In this document: piece after piece, positions 19,848 through 27,754 of the stretch
Numbering within the stretch: the stretch's first letter is position 1
Layout of the letters: every line of letters starts with the position of its first letter
Assembly: GCA_021107535.1 (NCBI GenBank)
Contig: JAIOSQ010000074.1
Span: forward strand, 1-34,878
Direction of reading: 5' to 3'
Length of the DNA stretch: 34,878 nt
From: Bacteroidales bacterium
Lineage (GTDB): Bacteria; Bacteroidota; Bacteroidia; Bacteroidales; B18-G4
Made by a program: the position numbers and the translations under genes
The notes under the pieces: model-generated
The model's input: only the letters and a program-made list of their open reading frames with translations
The model's database searches: none
What the model was told of the DNA's origin: nothing

Positions 19848-20040
19848 TATCTTTGCTATCAAAGCACCCTAATTCAAAACTTAAAACTTAAAACTCAAAA
19901 CCATTATCTGTGATCATCTGTTTAATCCGTTTCATCCGTGTTCCATTTAAATATAAAATCTCGCATACCAAATGAACAATCTTAAATATATTTGCATTAA
20001 AGCACCCAATTTAAAACTCAAAACTCAAAACTTAAAACTA
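19848..20040. repeat. Two imperfect direct copies of [TAnnTTTG - AAAGCACCC - AATT - AAAACTC/AAAACTT heptads]
   Basis: TATCTTTGctatcAAAGCACCCtAATTcAAAACTTAAAACTTAAAACTC (from 19848) and TATATTTGcattAAAGCACCCAATTtAAAACTCAAAACTCAAAACTTAAAAC (from 19987). Confidence 0.75.
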
Positions 20041-20074
20041 CATAAAAAGCCTCCTTAGCAAGGAATCAGCTCCC

Positions 20075-20752
20075 GTGAATTACTTAACTTCGCAGATTCA
20101 AATTAATGACATGCCTCTTGATCCATCATTTCCAACAAGACTGAAGCAGCAACTTTCATATGGATTACCGGGAATGTCGTCTCAGGAGAAGATGGTACCT
20201 GCCACAAGGCGAAAAGAAATACTAAACAGTAAAGGGTATCTTGCTGGGAGAAAAGCCGCTGTTTTAATTTGTTTTTATCCTGATCATCATCATAACATTC
20301 GATTGGTTTTGATCAAACGTAGTGTATATGACGGGGTCCACAGCGGGCAAATATCATTTCCGGGTGGAAAGCCTGAGCAAGAAGACACAGACCTGGTACA
20401 AACAGCCTTACGGGAAGCAATGGAAGAAACCGGTATTGACAGGAACAAGGTGGAGGTCTTAGGTAAACTGAGCACCATTTATATCCCACCAAGTAATTAT
20501 GTCGTACAGCCTGTTCTCGGCTGGCTGAGTACCGAGCCTGAATTTGTTCCTGAAGTTGCGGAAGTCTCGGAGATCCTGAGGATTCCTTTATCTGAGTTTT
20601 CTAATCCCGGAAATGTGCAGGAAAAAGAAATTATTCAAAGAAACTCACAAAAGGTGATGGTTCCCTGCTATTACATACAGGGGCACATTATTTGGGGAGC
20701 TACTGCGATGATACTTAGTGAGATGATAGACCTTATTAGTTTTAAGTTTTGA
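20075..20752 (+). CDS. NUDIX hydrolase, CoA pyrophosphatase-like
   Basis: GTG start at 20075 (alternative ATG 20111); HSGQISFPGGKPEQEDTDLVQTALREAMEETGI with NUDIX box GX5EX7REUXEEXGU. Confidence 0.92.
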   Translation: MNYLTSQIQINDMPLDPSFPTRLKQQLSYGLPGMSSQEKMVPATRRKEILNSKGYLAGRKAAVLICFYPDHHHNIRLVLIKRSVYDGVHSGQISFPGGKPEQEDTDLVQTALREAMEETGIDRNKVEVLGKLSTIYIPPSNYVVQPVLGWLSTEPEFVPEVAEVSEILRIPLSEFSNPGNVQEKEIIQRNSQKVMVPCYYIQGHIIWGATAMILSEMIDLISFKF

Positions 20753-20801
20753 GTTTTGAGTTTTGAATTAATTTAAAACTCAAAACTCAAAACTTAAAAC
20801 T
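20738..20801. repeat. Near-perfect inverted repeat of heptads between convergent genes
   Basis: AGTTTTAAGTTTTGAGTTTTGAGTTTTGAATT / AATTTAAAACTCAAAACTCAAAACTTAAAACT; about 32-nt arms with a single mismatch. Confidence 0.9.
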
Positions 20802-21220
20802 CATTGAACAATTATCTCATGCGTAAGCGTTGAACTCTTTAATAACATCGCACTTACGCCACAATACCTGTCCTGGGAAAGAATTATAGCTTTTTCTAAT
20901 TTTTTCATGGGCAGATCTTTACCCCTGAAAATATACCGGAGGTGAATGCTGTGATAATACTTCGGATGTTCATCAGTAAGTTCTCCTTCCACCTCAACAT
21001 TGAAATACTCAGGCACTACCCTCATTTTCTTCAGAATTGAGATCACATCCATCCCGGTGCAAGCTGCAAGCGAAACAAGGGTTAATCCTTTTGGCCTCGG
21101 CCCTCTGTTTTCTCCTCCTACTGCTTCCTCAGCATCGAGTATTATTTTGAAACCATTAATTTCAGCCTCAAAAGCCATATTTTCTTTCCAGGTGGTGTTG
21201 ATTTTTTGTTTCATAATCAA
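20801..21220 (-). CDS. OsmC family protein
   Basis: GGENRGPRPKGLTLVSLAACTGMDVISILKKMR; SQDRYCGVSAMLLKSSTLTHEI with the two conserved Cys positions. Confidence 0.9.
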   Translation of the reverse strand: MIMKQKINTTWKENMAFEAEINGFKIILDAEEAVGGENRGPRPKGLTLVSLAACTGMDVISILKKMRVVPEYFNVEVEGELTDEHPKYYHSIHLRYIFRGKDLPMKKLEKAIILSQDRYCGVSAMLLKSSTLTHEIIVQ

Positions 21221-21243
21221 ATCGTTTTTTGTGTAACAATTTG

Positions 21244-21251
21244 CAAAGGTA
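21244..21251 (-). promoter_or_regulatory. -7-type promoter element (TACCTTTG) for the OsmC-family gene
   Basis: Minus-strand TACCTTTG about 25 nt upstream of the start; no clear -33 element seen. Confidence 0.45.
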
Positions 21252-21291
21252 ATTGTTTGGTGCTAAAATGAAGATGATGTTTTGGAGAGCA

Positions 21292-21408
21292 GGTACAGGG
21301 TACAAGGTACAAGGTACAGGGTGCAGGGGACGGGGGACGGGCAATCGACTATTACCTCGTTCTTCGGTGCTCGGTGTTCGTTCTTCGTTCTTCGATCTTC
21401 GGTCTTTA
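21292..21408. repeat. Long degenerate heptad tract (about 17 units)
   Basis: GGTACAG GGTACAA GGTACAA GGTACAG GGTGCAG GGGACGG GGGACGG GCAATCG ACTATTA CCTCGTT CTTCGGT GCTCGGT GTTCGTT CTTCGTT CTTCGAT CTTCGGT CTTTAA, all in one phase. Confidence 0.85.
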
Positions 21409-22476
21409 ATTGAAAAAGAATTCCCCGGGAATGATTCCTGCCGAGAATGAATCTACCTTCTCATTCAAATCCGGATCGATCCTGTATACCAGTCCGTTTT
21501 GAGTATAATCCAAAGGATTGCTGGTAAAAACCATTCCGGAAACCGAATCAAATCCCAATGCGTAAAACATTGTCGGAGATGATACTACAAGGTTTAATTC
21601 AAGTGTTTGTGCAGATACTTCCTGGGAATACAAGCCTCCCGGATAATTAAAAAACATCTTCTCCCCTGCCTTGTCAATCACCAATTTTTCAGGATGATCT
21701 GTTGTGCCCGGAAACTCCAGTGTTTTTGTGATGGAATAGTCCTGTGGGTCGATGCAGACCAATTTGCCTTTGGTATCATCCGCCCCGGGAAAACCGTTCC
21801 ATCCCTTTCCTGAACACATGACCCATACAAGTCCATTCTTATCCTGAACGATCCCAGTGGGTTTATCACCAACAATTAGACTTTTTATTGCCTGATCCGT
21901 ACTTATATCAATCACTGTTATGCTGCTATCAATAGACAATCCACCCTGGTTGAGTACCCAAACGCTCTCTCCTACTTGCAGCATTTTCTCAGGACCTGTC
22001 GCCGTGGCAATATTTCCGCTTATGGTATTTGAATTCAGATCAACAATGTAAACCTGGTTGTCCCAGCTTGTAACATAGGCCTTAAAGGCATCAAGGCCAA
22101 GAAAATACCTTGGAAGGTTGATCCCTTCTATAGAACCTGAAGACACCAGGTCGTCCTTTGCCGCTACTTCGATTCTTCCGGCATTGTTCACCACAATGTA
22201 TATCTTGTCCTGGTGGACACTGATAGATTGAACCAGGTTCCCGAGCGTAAATCCGTTCACCCCTTCAAATACATGATTATCAACTTCGTCCGTATCCCGA
22301 TAATAAATACTCAGAGTGCCACTGCCACTCTGAAAAGGCCCTTCATTTACAATAAAAACACGCTTATCGGTTTTTATCGGAATAACTGGATTGTCGTCAT
22401 CTTTTTTACAAGAGCTGATGATAAATACACCTGACAAGATCAGTAGTGCAATAAAGAGTAATTTTTTCTTGAACAT
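21406..22476 (-). CDS. Surface beta-propeller (YncE/DUF5074-like) lipoprotein, probable BtuG-like cobalamin-binding partner
   Basis: Lipobox SGVFIISSCKKDDDN; FIVNEGPFQSGSGTLSIYYRD, WVLNQGG, VDLNSNTISGNIATATGPEKMLQVG repeats; immediately downstream of the riboswitch-controlled TonB receptor gene. Confidence 0.78.
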   Translation of the reverse strand: MFKKKLLFIALLILSGVFIISSCKKDDDNPVIPIKTDKRVFIVNEGPFQSGSGTLSIYYRDTDEVDNHVFEGVNGFTLGNLVQSISVHQDKIYIVVNNAGRIEVAAKDDLVSSGSIEGINLPRYFLGLDAFKAYVTSWDNQVYIVDLNSNTISGNIATATGPEKMLQVGESVWVLNQGGLSIDSSITVIDISTDQAIKSLIVGDKPTGIVQDKNGLVWVMCSGKGWNGFPGADDTKGKLVCIDPQDYSITKTLEFPGTTDHPEKLVIDKAGEKMFFNYPGGLYSQEVSAQTLELNLVVSSPTMFYALGFDSVSGMVFTSNPLDYTQNGLVYRIDPDLNEKVDSFSAGIIPGEFFFN

Positions 22477-22481
22477 TTTTT

Positions 22482-24383
22482 TTAATTTTTAAAGGTTAAT
22501 GAAATAGATAAATTAAAATTTCTTCCGGGCATGGGCCGATAGGCAACAAGCTGATAATCTTTATTAAAAATGTTGTTAAGCCTGGTAGCAATGCCGATAT
22601 TCATAAGTTTTGTCACAAATTCTTTTTTCAGGGAGATGTCCATAAGGTAAAAACCCGGCAGTATAGAAAGGTTGTCTGTTGTGGTGTAGCTTTCACCGGT
22701 ATAATTCCCGAAGAGAAGCATATGCCAGTGACTACAGCTAAACCCTATCTTTCCGGAAGCATTATGCAGCGGGGTATAGATCAACTGTTTTCCGTAGGTC
22801 TCGCCCGGGGCATCTTTGCTCTCATTGCTTGATCTGGAATAAGTGTAAGATAATCCCAGCTCAGCATGTTTCTGGTTTTTTTCAATATGGAAATTCGTTT
22901 CCAGTTCGATTCCCCGTGCCCATACTTTCTGAACATTATCTGCCTTCCAGAAGTTGTTTTGGGGATGCCAGAGGATCCAGTCATCCACCAGGGAAGAGTA
23001 GGCTGTAACAATAAATTCAAGGCCATGGAACTCGGCCCCTCTATAGAATTCCGTGATCATGCTTAGCTCGGCATTCCAGCTGTTTTCCGGCTTTATATCG
23101 GGGTTCCCCCCCGGTTGCCAGTATAATTCATTCATCGTTGGAAGCCTGTAATTCCTTGAGATGCTTATTTTGTTAGAAAGAAATGGAAACAAGGGTCCTT
23201 CAATGCCTATGGCCGGAGTGAACGGAAACAGATCATGCCCGTTGAACTCCTGCCTGGCTCCAACCATCATATCCCAATTTATACGGGAAATATGGTATTT
23301 ACCATTGGCAAAAGCAGCAAGCAGTTCTCTTGCTTCTCTCCCATTATAAGCTTCGATATCAGCCTGCTCGGCAGTCATACTGATGCCTGCATCAATGCTA
23401 ACATTTCCTGACAGCTGATGCCGGTATTCTGATTCAAAAAACCAGGTATCCGTATGAATGCTTGACTGCAGTGATATCAGCGGATCCGTATAATTTTCAT
23501 ATTCTGTAAACCAGGCAGTTTTAAGGCTCAGCACAGCATTTCTGAAAAAGCTTTTCCATTGCAGGGAAGTGCGGAAGGCGCGATCCGACTGATAAGCCTC
23601 ACTGGCATTCATAGTGGTGCTTGGAGGAATCTCACGAATGGCTTCCTGATACCAGAGAAAAAGATCCAGCTGATTCTTCTTAGCTATCTTTAGTGCGGCA
23701 TGGCCATTAAAGCCGAGGCCATTGGAAGCGCCATTCTCCAGGGTCTTTTTTTCACCCCTGTCCGATAAATAATTAAAGTCGTTCCGGGCCTCCTGCCCTG
23801 TAAATGCTAGTTTAAAATAGAACTTATCTCCAGATGTGTATGCTGTAACAGATGTACTCAAAGAGCCAAAGCTTCCTGCCCGCAGATTTAGCGAAGCCAG
23901 GGTATGCCCGGAAAACTCAGCCTGATTGTTCAAAAACACTGCACCACCTATTGTACCGCTGCCATAGCGTATGCCACTGCCACCGAATACAATGGCAGCA
24001 TTATTAAAAAATCCTGCAGGGACCAGCGAAAGGTCAGTAATACCCAGGCTGGGCATCTTCAGGTTTATCCCATTCCAAAAAATGCTGCTCTGGTTGGATG
24101 AAGTGCCTCTGAAAGACATGGTGGTCAATGTATTCTGTCCGTATGACCTGATGTACACAGAAGTATTTTCAGATAAAATATCACCTATGTTATTCCGAAG
24201 GTCCTGCTGCATGATGTCCGCATGCAGGTACTTAATATTTTGGCCGGTAGAAAAGTCTGAATACCTGTCAGCTGCAATACTCACGGTATCCAGTTGCATG
24301 ATGGTGTCGACCCTGATCTCCTGGGAGTTGCCATTGAAAGCAAGGCAGATCACAAAAAGCAGTATTATACCTTTTAATTTCAT
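22482..24383 (-). CDS. btuB: TonB-dependent outer membrane receptor, BtuB-like
   Basis: Plug domain (IGDILSENTSVYIRSYGQNTLTTMSFRGTSSNQSSIFWNGINLKMPSLGITDLSLVPAGFFNNAAIVFGGSGIRYGSGTIGGAVFLNN) and C-terminal NIFNKDYQLVAYRPMPGRNFNLSISLTFKN; cobalamin riboswitch upstream. Confidence 0.88.
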   Translation of the reverse strand: MKLKGIILLFVICLAFNGNSQEIRVDTIMQLDTVSIAADRYSDFSTGQNIKYLHADIMQQDLRNNIGDILSENTSVYIRSYGQNTLTTMSFRGTSSNQSSIFWNGINLKMPSLGITDLSLVPAGFFNNAAIVFGGSGIRYGSGTIGGAVFLNNQAEFSGHTLASLNLRAGSFGSLSTSVTAYTSGDKFYFKLAFTGQEARNDFNYLSDRGEKKTLENGASNGLGFNGHAALKIAKKNQLDLFLWYQEAIREIPPSTTMNASEAYQSDRAFRTSLQWKSFFRNAVLSLKTAWFTEYENYTDPLISLQSSIHTDTWFFESEYRHQLSGNVSIDAGISMTAEQADIEAYNGREARELLAAFANGKYHISRINWDMMVGARQEFNGHDLFPFTPAIGIEGPLFPFLSNKISISRNYRLPTMNELYWQPGGNPDIKPENSWNAELSMITEFYRGAEFHGLEFIVTAYSSLVDDWILWHPQNNFWKADNVQKVWARGIELETNFHIEKNQKHAELGLSYTYSRSSNESKDAPGETYGKQLIYTPLHNASGKIGFSCSHWHMLLFGNYTGESYTTTDNLSILPGFYLMDISLKKEFVTKLMNIGIATRLNNIFNKDYQLVAYRPMPGRNFNLSISLTFKN

Positions 24384-24478
24384 CCGATAAGCCCTTTGCG
24401 GGTTTATATCCAGGGAGAAAACTTTGAATAAATCTTGTGAATTTATTGCAAGCCTTTTACCCGAAAGCTTTTATTTTG

Positions 24479-24675
24479 CATTCAATGGCAGGTCTTCTGA
24501 CTTATCTCAGTTCCGAATGGCCTTCCCATCAGCTCGTTGCGACAGTGGCTTAAGGTTATCCGAAACTCCAGGGCTCAAATAGCCTGAGATTCACAGCATC
24601 GGGAAATGTTGGGGATTTTCACCCCATTCCCTATTATGGCGTTTCCCGCGGGGCGGGATTGCACACCATTGAATG
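24479..24675 (-). ncRNA. Cobalamin (B12) riboswitch
   Basis: Minus: GGGAATGGGGTGAAAATCCCC...GCTGTGAATCTC...GCCACTGT...AAGTCAGAAGACCTGCC (B12-box region), closed by a 10-bp P1-like pairing CATTCAATGG/CCATTGAATG. Confidence 0.93.
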
Positions 24676-24778
24676 ATGTAAAGGTAGAAATTATTTGCAT
24701 GAATAGAACCGACTTTAAAATTTTTATTTATTTTTACCGTTGCTTATTCATACAGCCCTTTCTTAAAACGCCGACAAA

Positions 24779-24994
24779 ATGAAGTTCTGGAAAAGTATAC
24801 CATTTATTCTGACTGCTATTTTACTGAGCATATTCCTGCTTACTTCTGCCTCCTGTTCTCAAAAAACCTACTCTACAGGTTGCAAAGTAAATTATAACAA
24901 GTCGTCCAGAATAAAAGCTTACAAAAAGCCTACCAGCAGGAATTCATTCACCCACAGCAAATCGGTTAAGAAGAAATATGTGGTTAAAAGGTAA
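24779..24994 (+). CDS. Small basic lipoprotein of unknown function (71 aa)
   Basis: MKFWKSIPFILTAILLSIFLLTSASCSQKTYSTGC...KSVKKKYVVKR: lipobox and Lys-rich tail. Confidence 0.6.
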   Translation: MKFWKSIPFILTAILLSIFLLTSASCSQKTYSTGCKVNYNKSSRIKAYKKPTSRNSFTHSKSVKKKYVVKR

Positions 24995-25042
24995 TTCTTA
25001 TCACTCTTTCTCTTAATCAAATAAGGGTTTTACTCGTTGATC

Positions 25043-25080
25043 TATCCGGTCACCGGCCAACGGTTACCGGCTACCGGAAG
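25043..25080. repeat. Short heptad tract (ACCGGCY-type)
   Basis: ATCCGGT CACCGGC CAACGGT TACCGGC TACCGGA. Confidence 0.6.
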
Positions 25081-25096
25081 TATGAGTATTGGATTC

Positions 25097-25161
25097 AGGA
25101 ATGATCATTCCTCGCTCCCCAGCCCTTCCCTGTTCCTTGTTTGTCAACCGAAGTTCTTCGG
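25097..25161. repeat. Two palindromes in one intergenic region (REP-like)
   Basis: AGGAATGATCATTCCT (25097-25112) and CCGAAG-TT-CTTCGG (25148-25161) followed by acgaaggcgg. Confidence 0.6.
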
Positions 25162-25245
25162 ACGAAGGCGGGTTCGCTATTCCTTCTTTCCTGCTTTAGA
25201 GGTCAAAATTATCCCTGGGTTCTTTTAATATACAGGAAAATTGAT

Positions 25246-25253
25246 TATCTTTG
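25246..25253 (+). promoter_or_regulatory. -7-type promoter element (TATCTTTG) upstream of the KamA-like gene
   Basis: Matches TAnnTTTG; implies a ~135-nt 5' UTR. Confidence 0.45.
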
Positions 25254-25395
25254 TAATAATAATCAACAAAATCAAGCTAATCGACTGATTAACGAAAGTT
25301 AACCCAATACTTGTCAGTTTTTTGATTTAGCTTTCTAATCTAACAATTAGCCCCAGTTTTTGTTTTGATTCAAATTGACTAATAACAGGCAAATA

Positions 25396-27552
25396 ATGAC
25401 TGTAAATAAACTACAAGCTCTACTCGAATTACTTCTTTCTGAAAATGATATTTTACGAAACAGCATAAATAATTCCAGTAGTGCCGGCATGATGAAGGAT
25501 GCGCTCAGGAAGTGGATCATGTCTTATATTCAAACCCGTCCCTATCTTCTTGATTGCTGTACAGCAGGTGACGTCAGCCGTAACAAATTTGACAAGCTTA
25601 ACTGGAAGGATGTTGCATCCCTCCGCATACTCGATTACCTGGACAATGCAGGTATCAGGGTCCGGGATCCCAGTATCAGTAAGAAAGAGGTAGTATCTGA
25701 TCCCTTCGGACAATTATACGCCGCCGTAAAAAGAGGAAAATATGAGTTCAGAATTGACTTTGTACTGGATATGCTCATGCTGTTCAGGCAGTTTTCAGGA
25801 AAACTCAGCAAGAGTATCCCACCCAAAAAGAAGGTACTGGAATGGATGTCGAGGCATCCTTCGGGACTGGATCCTGAAATAGTCGCCCTGCGTAATGAAA
25901 ACAGGAACCGGATCATCAGAAAGTTCATTGAACTGATGGAAAAAGGCAGGATAAAGGATGCGAAATTCATATTTGAACCCGGACTTTCATATGATGAGAA
26001 ATATGCAATGATGTTGAAATGGTGGCAAACCCGGCTGTTTCATTTAAGGTTTGCCATCAGGGATCCTGAGATCCTTAATGAAATGCTGGACTATTCCATA
26101 TCCGGGAAAAGAATGAAACTCCTGCGCAAAGCAAAGGAGGCCGGCATTCCTACTTTTGTAAACCCTCACTATCTTTCTCTGCTGAATGTGAATCCACCTG
26201 CTCATCTTAAAGGAACCGATGAAGCGATCCGTGAATATGTTTTTTACAGCAAGGAACTGGTGAAGGAATTTGGAAATATCGTAGCATGGGAAATGGAAGA
26301 TATTGTTGAGGCGGGCAAGCCCAATGCGGCCGGATGGATACTGCCCTCCAACCATTCCATGCACAGGCGATATCCGGAAGTGGCTATTCTCATTCCTAAC
26401 AACGTGGGGAGAGCTTGTGCAGGATTGTGTTCATCCTGCCAGCGGATGTATGATTTCCAGCGCGGTCACCTGAATTTTGATCTGAGCCGCTTGAAACCCA
26501 AAAGTAGCTGGCCTGACAGGCTTGCCCAGTTCATGGATTATTTCAGGCAGGATTCCCAGCTTCGCGATATCCTGATCACAGGGGGAGATGCATTGATGGC
26601 ATCCGACAAATCGCTTGAAGCAGTACTGGATGCAGTTTATGAAATGGCCATAAATAAGATTGAAGACAACAAAAAACGGCCTGATGGCAAGAAATACGCT
26701 GAAATGCGCAGAGTCAGGCTGGGAACCCGCTTGCCGACATACTTGCCGCAGCGTATCACCATGGACCTGGTCTCCGTGCTTGCTGCATTCAAAAAGAAAG
26801 CTGTGAAAGCCGGCATGACCCAGTTTGTGATTCAAACCCATTTCGAAACTGCAATGGAGATCACGCCTGTGACAAGAAAGGCAATCGAAAGACTGCAATC
26901 TGCCGGATGGATCGTAACCAACCAGCTGGTATTCACTGCAGGGGCTTCAAAAAGGGGACATACCGCTAAACTTCGCCAGGTTCTAACTGATCTTGGCGTA
27001 TTGAATTATTACACCTTTACGGTTAAAGGATTTAAGGAAAATTCCAACAACTTTGCTACCAACGAAAGAGCAGTGCAGGAGCAAATGCAGGAAAAAATCC
27101 TTGGGATCCTTCCGCCGGAGTATCTCGAAGAAATCGCAAACATCTCCCTCCATCCTGAAGACAGCAAAAAGATCCTGACAGATATCAGAAAGAGATCAGG
27201 GCTTCCTTTCCTTGCCCTCGACAGAAACGTTCTTAACCTTCCGGGTGTAGGTAAAAGCCTTACCTTTAGAACCATCGGCATCACTCCCGGAGGGAAAAGG
27301 GTACTGCTGTTCGACCATGACCATACCCGTCGCCACAGCCCGATCATCGAGAAGATGGGAAAAGTCACCATCGTTGAATCTAAATCCGTTGCTGCCTATA
27401 TTGCGCAAATGGAAAGTATGGGAGAAGATCCTGCTGAATATGAATCAATGTACGGATACTCCATCTCCAAAACCGAAGCCATTATGCCGGTATACCAGTA
27501 TCCGGACTATGAGTTTGAGACTACTGAGGAGATGACAAATTTGGAAGTTTGA
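25396..27552 (+). CDS. KamA-family (lysine 2,3-aminomutase-like) radical SAM protein, extended form (718 aa)
   Basis: ATG at 25396 (ORF track starts at TTG 25375). Radical SAM CxxxCxxC in VGRACAGLCSSCQRMYDFQ; LITGGDALMAS; RLGTRLPTYLPQRI; QTHFETAMEITPVTRKAIERLQSAGWIVTNQLVFTAGASKRGHTAKLRQVLTDLGVLNYYTFTVKGFKE; NLPGVGKSLTF at the PLP-lysine position. Confidence 0.87.
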   Translation: MTVNKLQALLELLLSENDILRNSINNSSSAGMMKDALRKWIMSYIQTRPYLLDCCTAGDVSRNKFDKLNWKDVASLRILDYLDNAGIRVRDPSISKKEVVSDPFGQLYAAVKRGKYEFRIDFVLDMLMLFRQFSGKLSKSIPPKKKVLEWMSRHPSGLDPEIVALRNENRNRIIRKFIELMEKGRIKDAKFIFEPGLSYDEKYAMMLKWWQTRLFHLRFAIRDPEILNEMLDYSISGKRMKLLRKAKEAGIPTFVNPHYLSLLNVNPPAHLKGTDEAIREYVFYSKELVKEFGNIVAWEMEDIVEAGKPNAAGWILPSNHSMHRRYPEVAILIPNNVGRACAGLCSSCQRMYDFQRGHLNFDLSRLKPKSSWPDRLAQFMDYFRQDSQLRDILITGGDALMASDKSLEAVLDAVYEMAINKIEDNKKRPDGKKYAEMRRVRLGTRLPTYLPQRITMDLVSVLAAFKKKAVKAGMTQFVIQTHFETAMEITPVTRKAIERLQSAGWIVTNQLVFTAGASKRGHTAKLRQVLTDLGVLNYYTFTVKGFKENSNNFATNERAVQEQMQEKILGILPPEYLEEIANISLHPEDSKKILTDIRKRSGLPFLALDRNVLNLPGVGKSLTFRTIGITPGGKRVLLFDHDHTRRHSPIIEKMGKVTIVESKSVAAYIAQMESMGEDPAEYESMYGYSISKTEAIMPVYQYPDYEFETTEEMTNLEV

Positions 27553-27555
27553 TGA

Positions 27556-27646
27556 ATAGAGAATAGTGAACAAGGAATAAGAATAAGAATAAGAATAAGA
27601 ATAAGAATAACGAAGACCGAGCAACGAATATCGAACAACGAACCGG
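27556..27646. repeat. Heptad tract with internal hexamer block (AATAAG)n
   Basis: gaataga gaatagt gaacaag gaataag then about 6x AATAAG then cgaagac cgagcaa cgaatat cgaacaa cgaaccg. Confidence 0.8.
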
Positions 27647-27754
27647 AGGCTGCCGGAATGGGAATGATATTTTGTCCAGACAAAATCAAATGGAATGTAA
27701 AACATGTTAGAAACAGGATCTTTTTCATATTGATTTATGTTCGTCCACAGTAAT

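Noticed and set aside
19743-20040. Possible CRISPR array
   Set aside because: Repeat units are 7 nt, contiguous and degenerate; no 25-40 nt repeats with unique spacers and no cas genes.
26431-26898. 155-aa minus-strand ORF with several Cys/His
   Set aside because: Antisense to the conserved KamA-like core; Cys/His pattern comes from the complementary strand.
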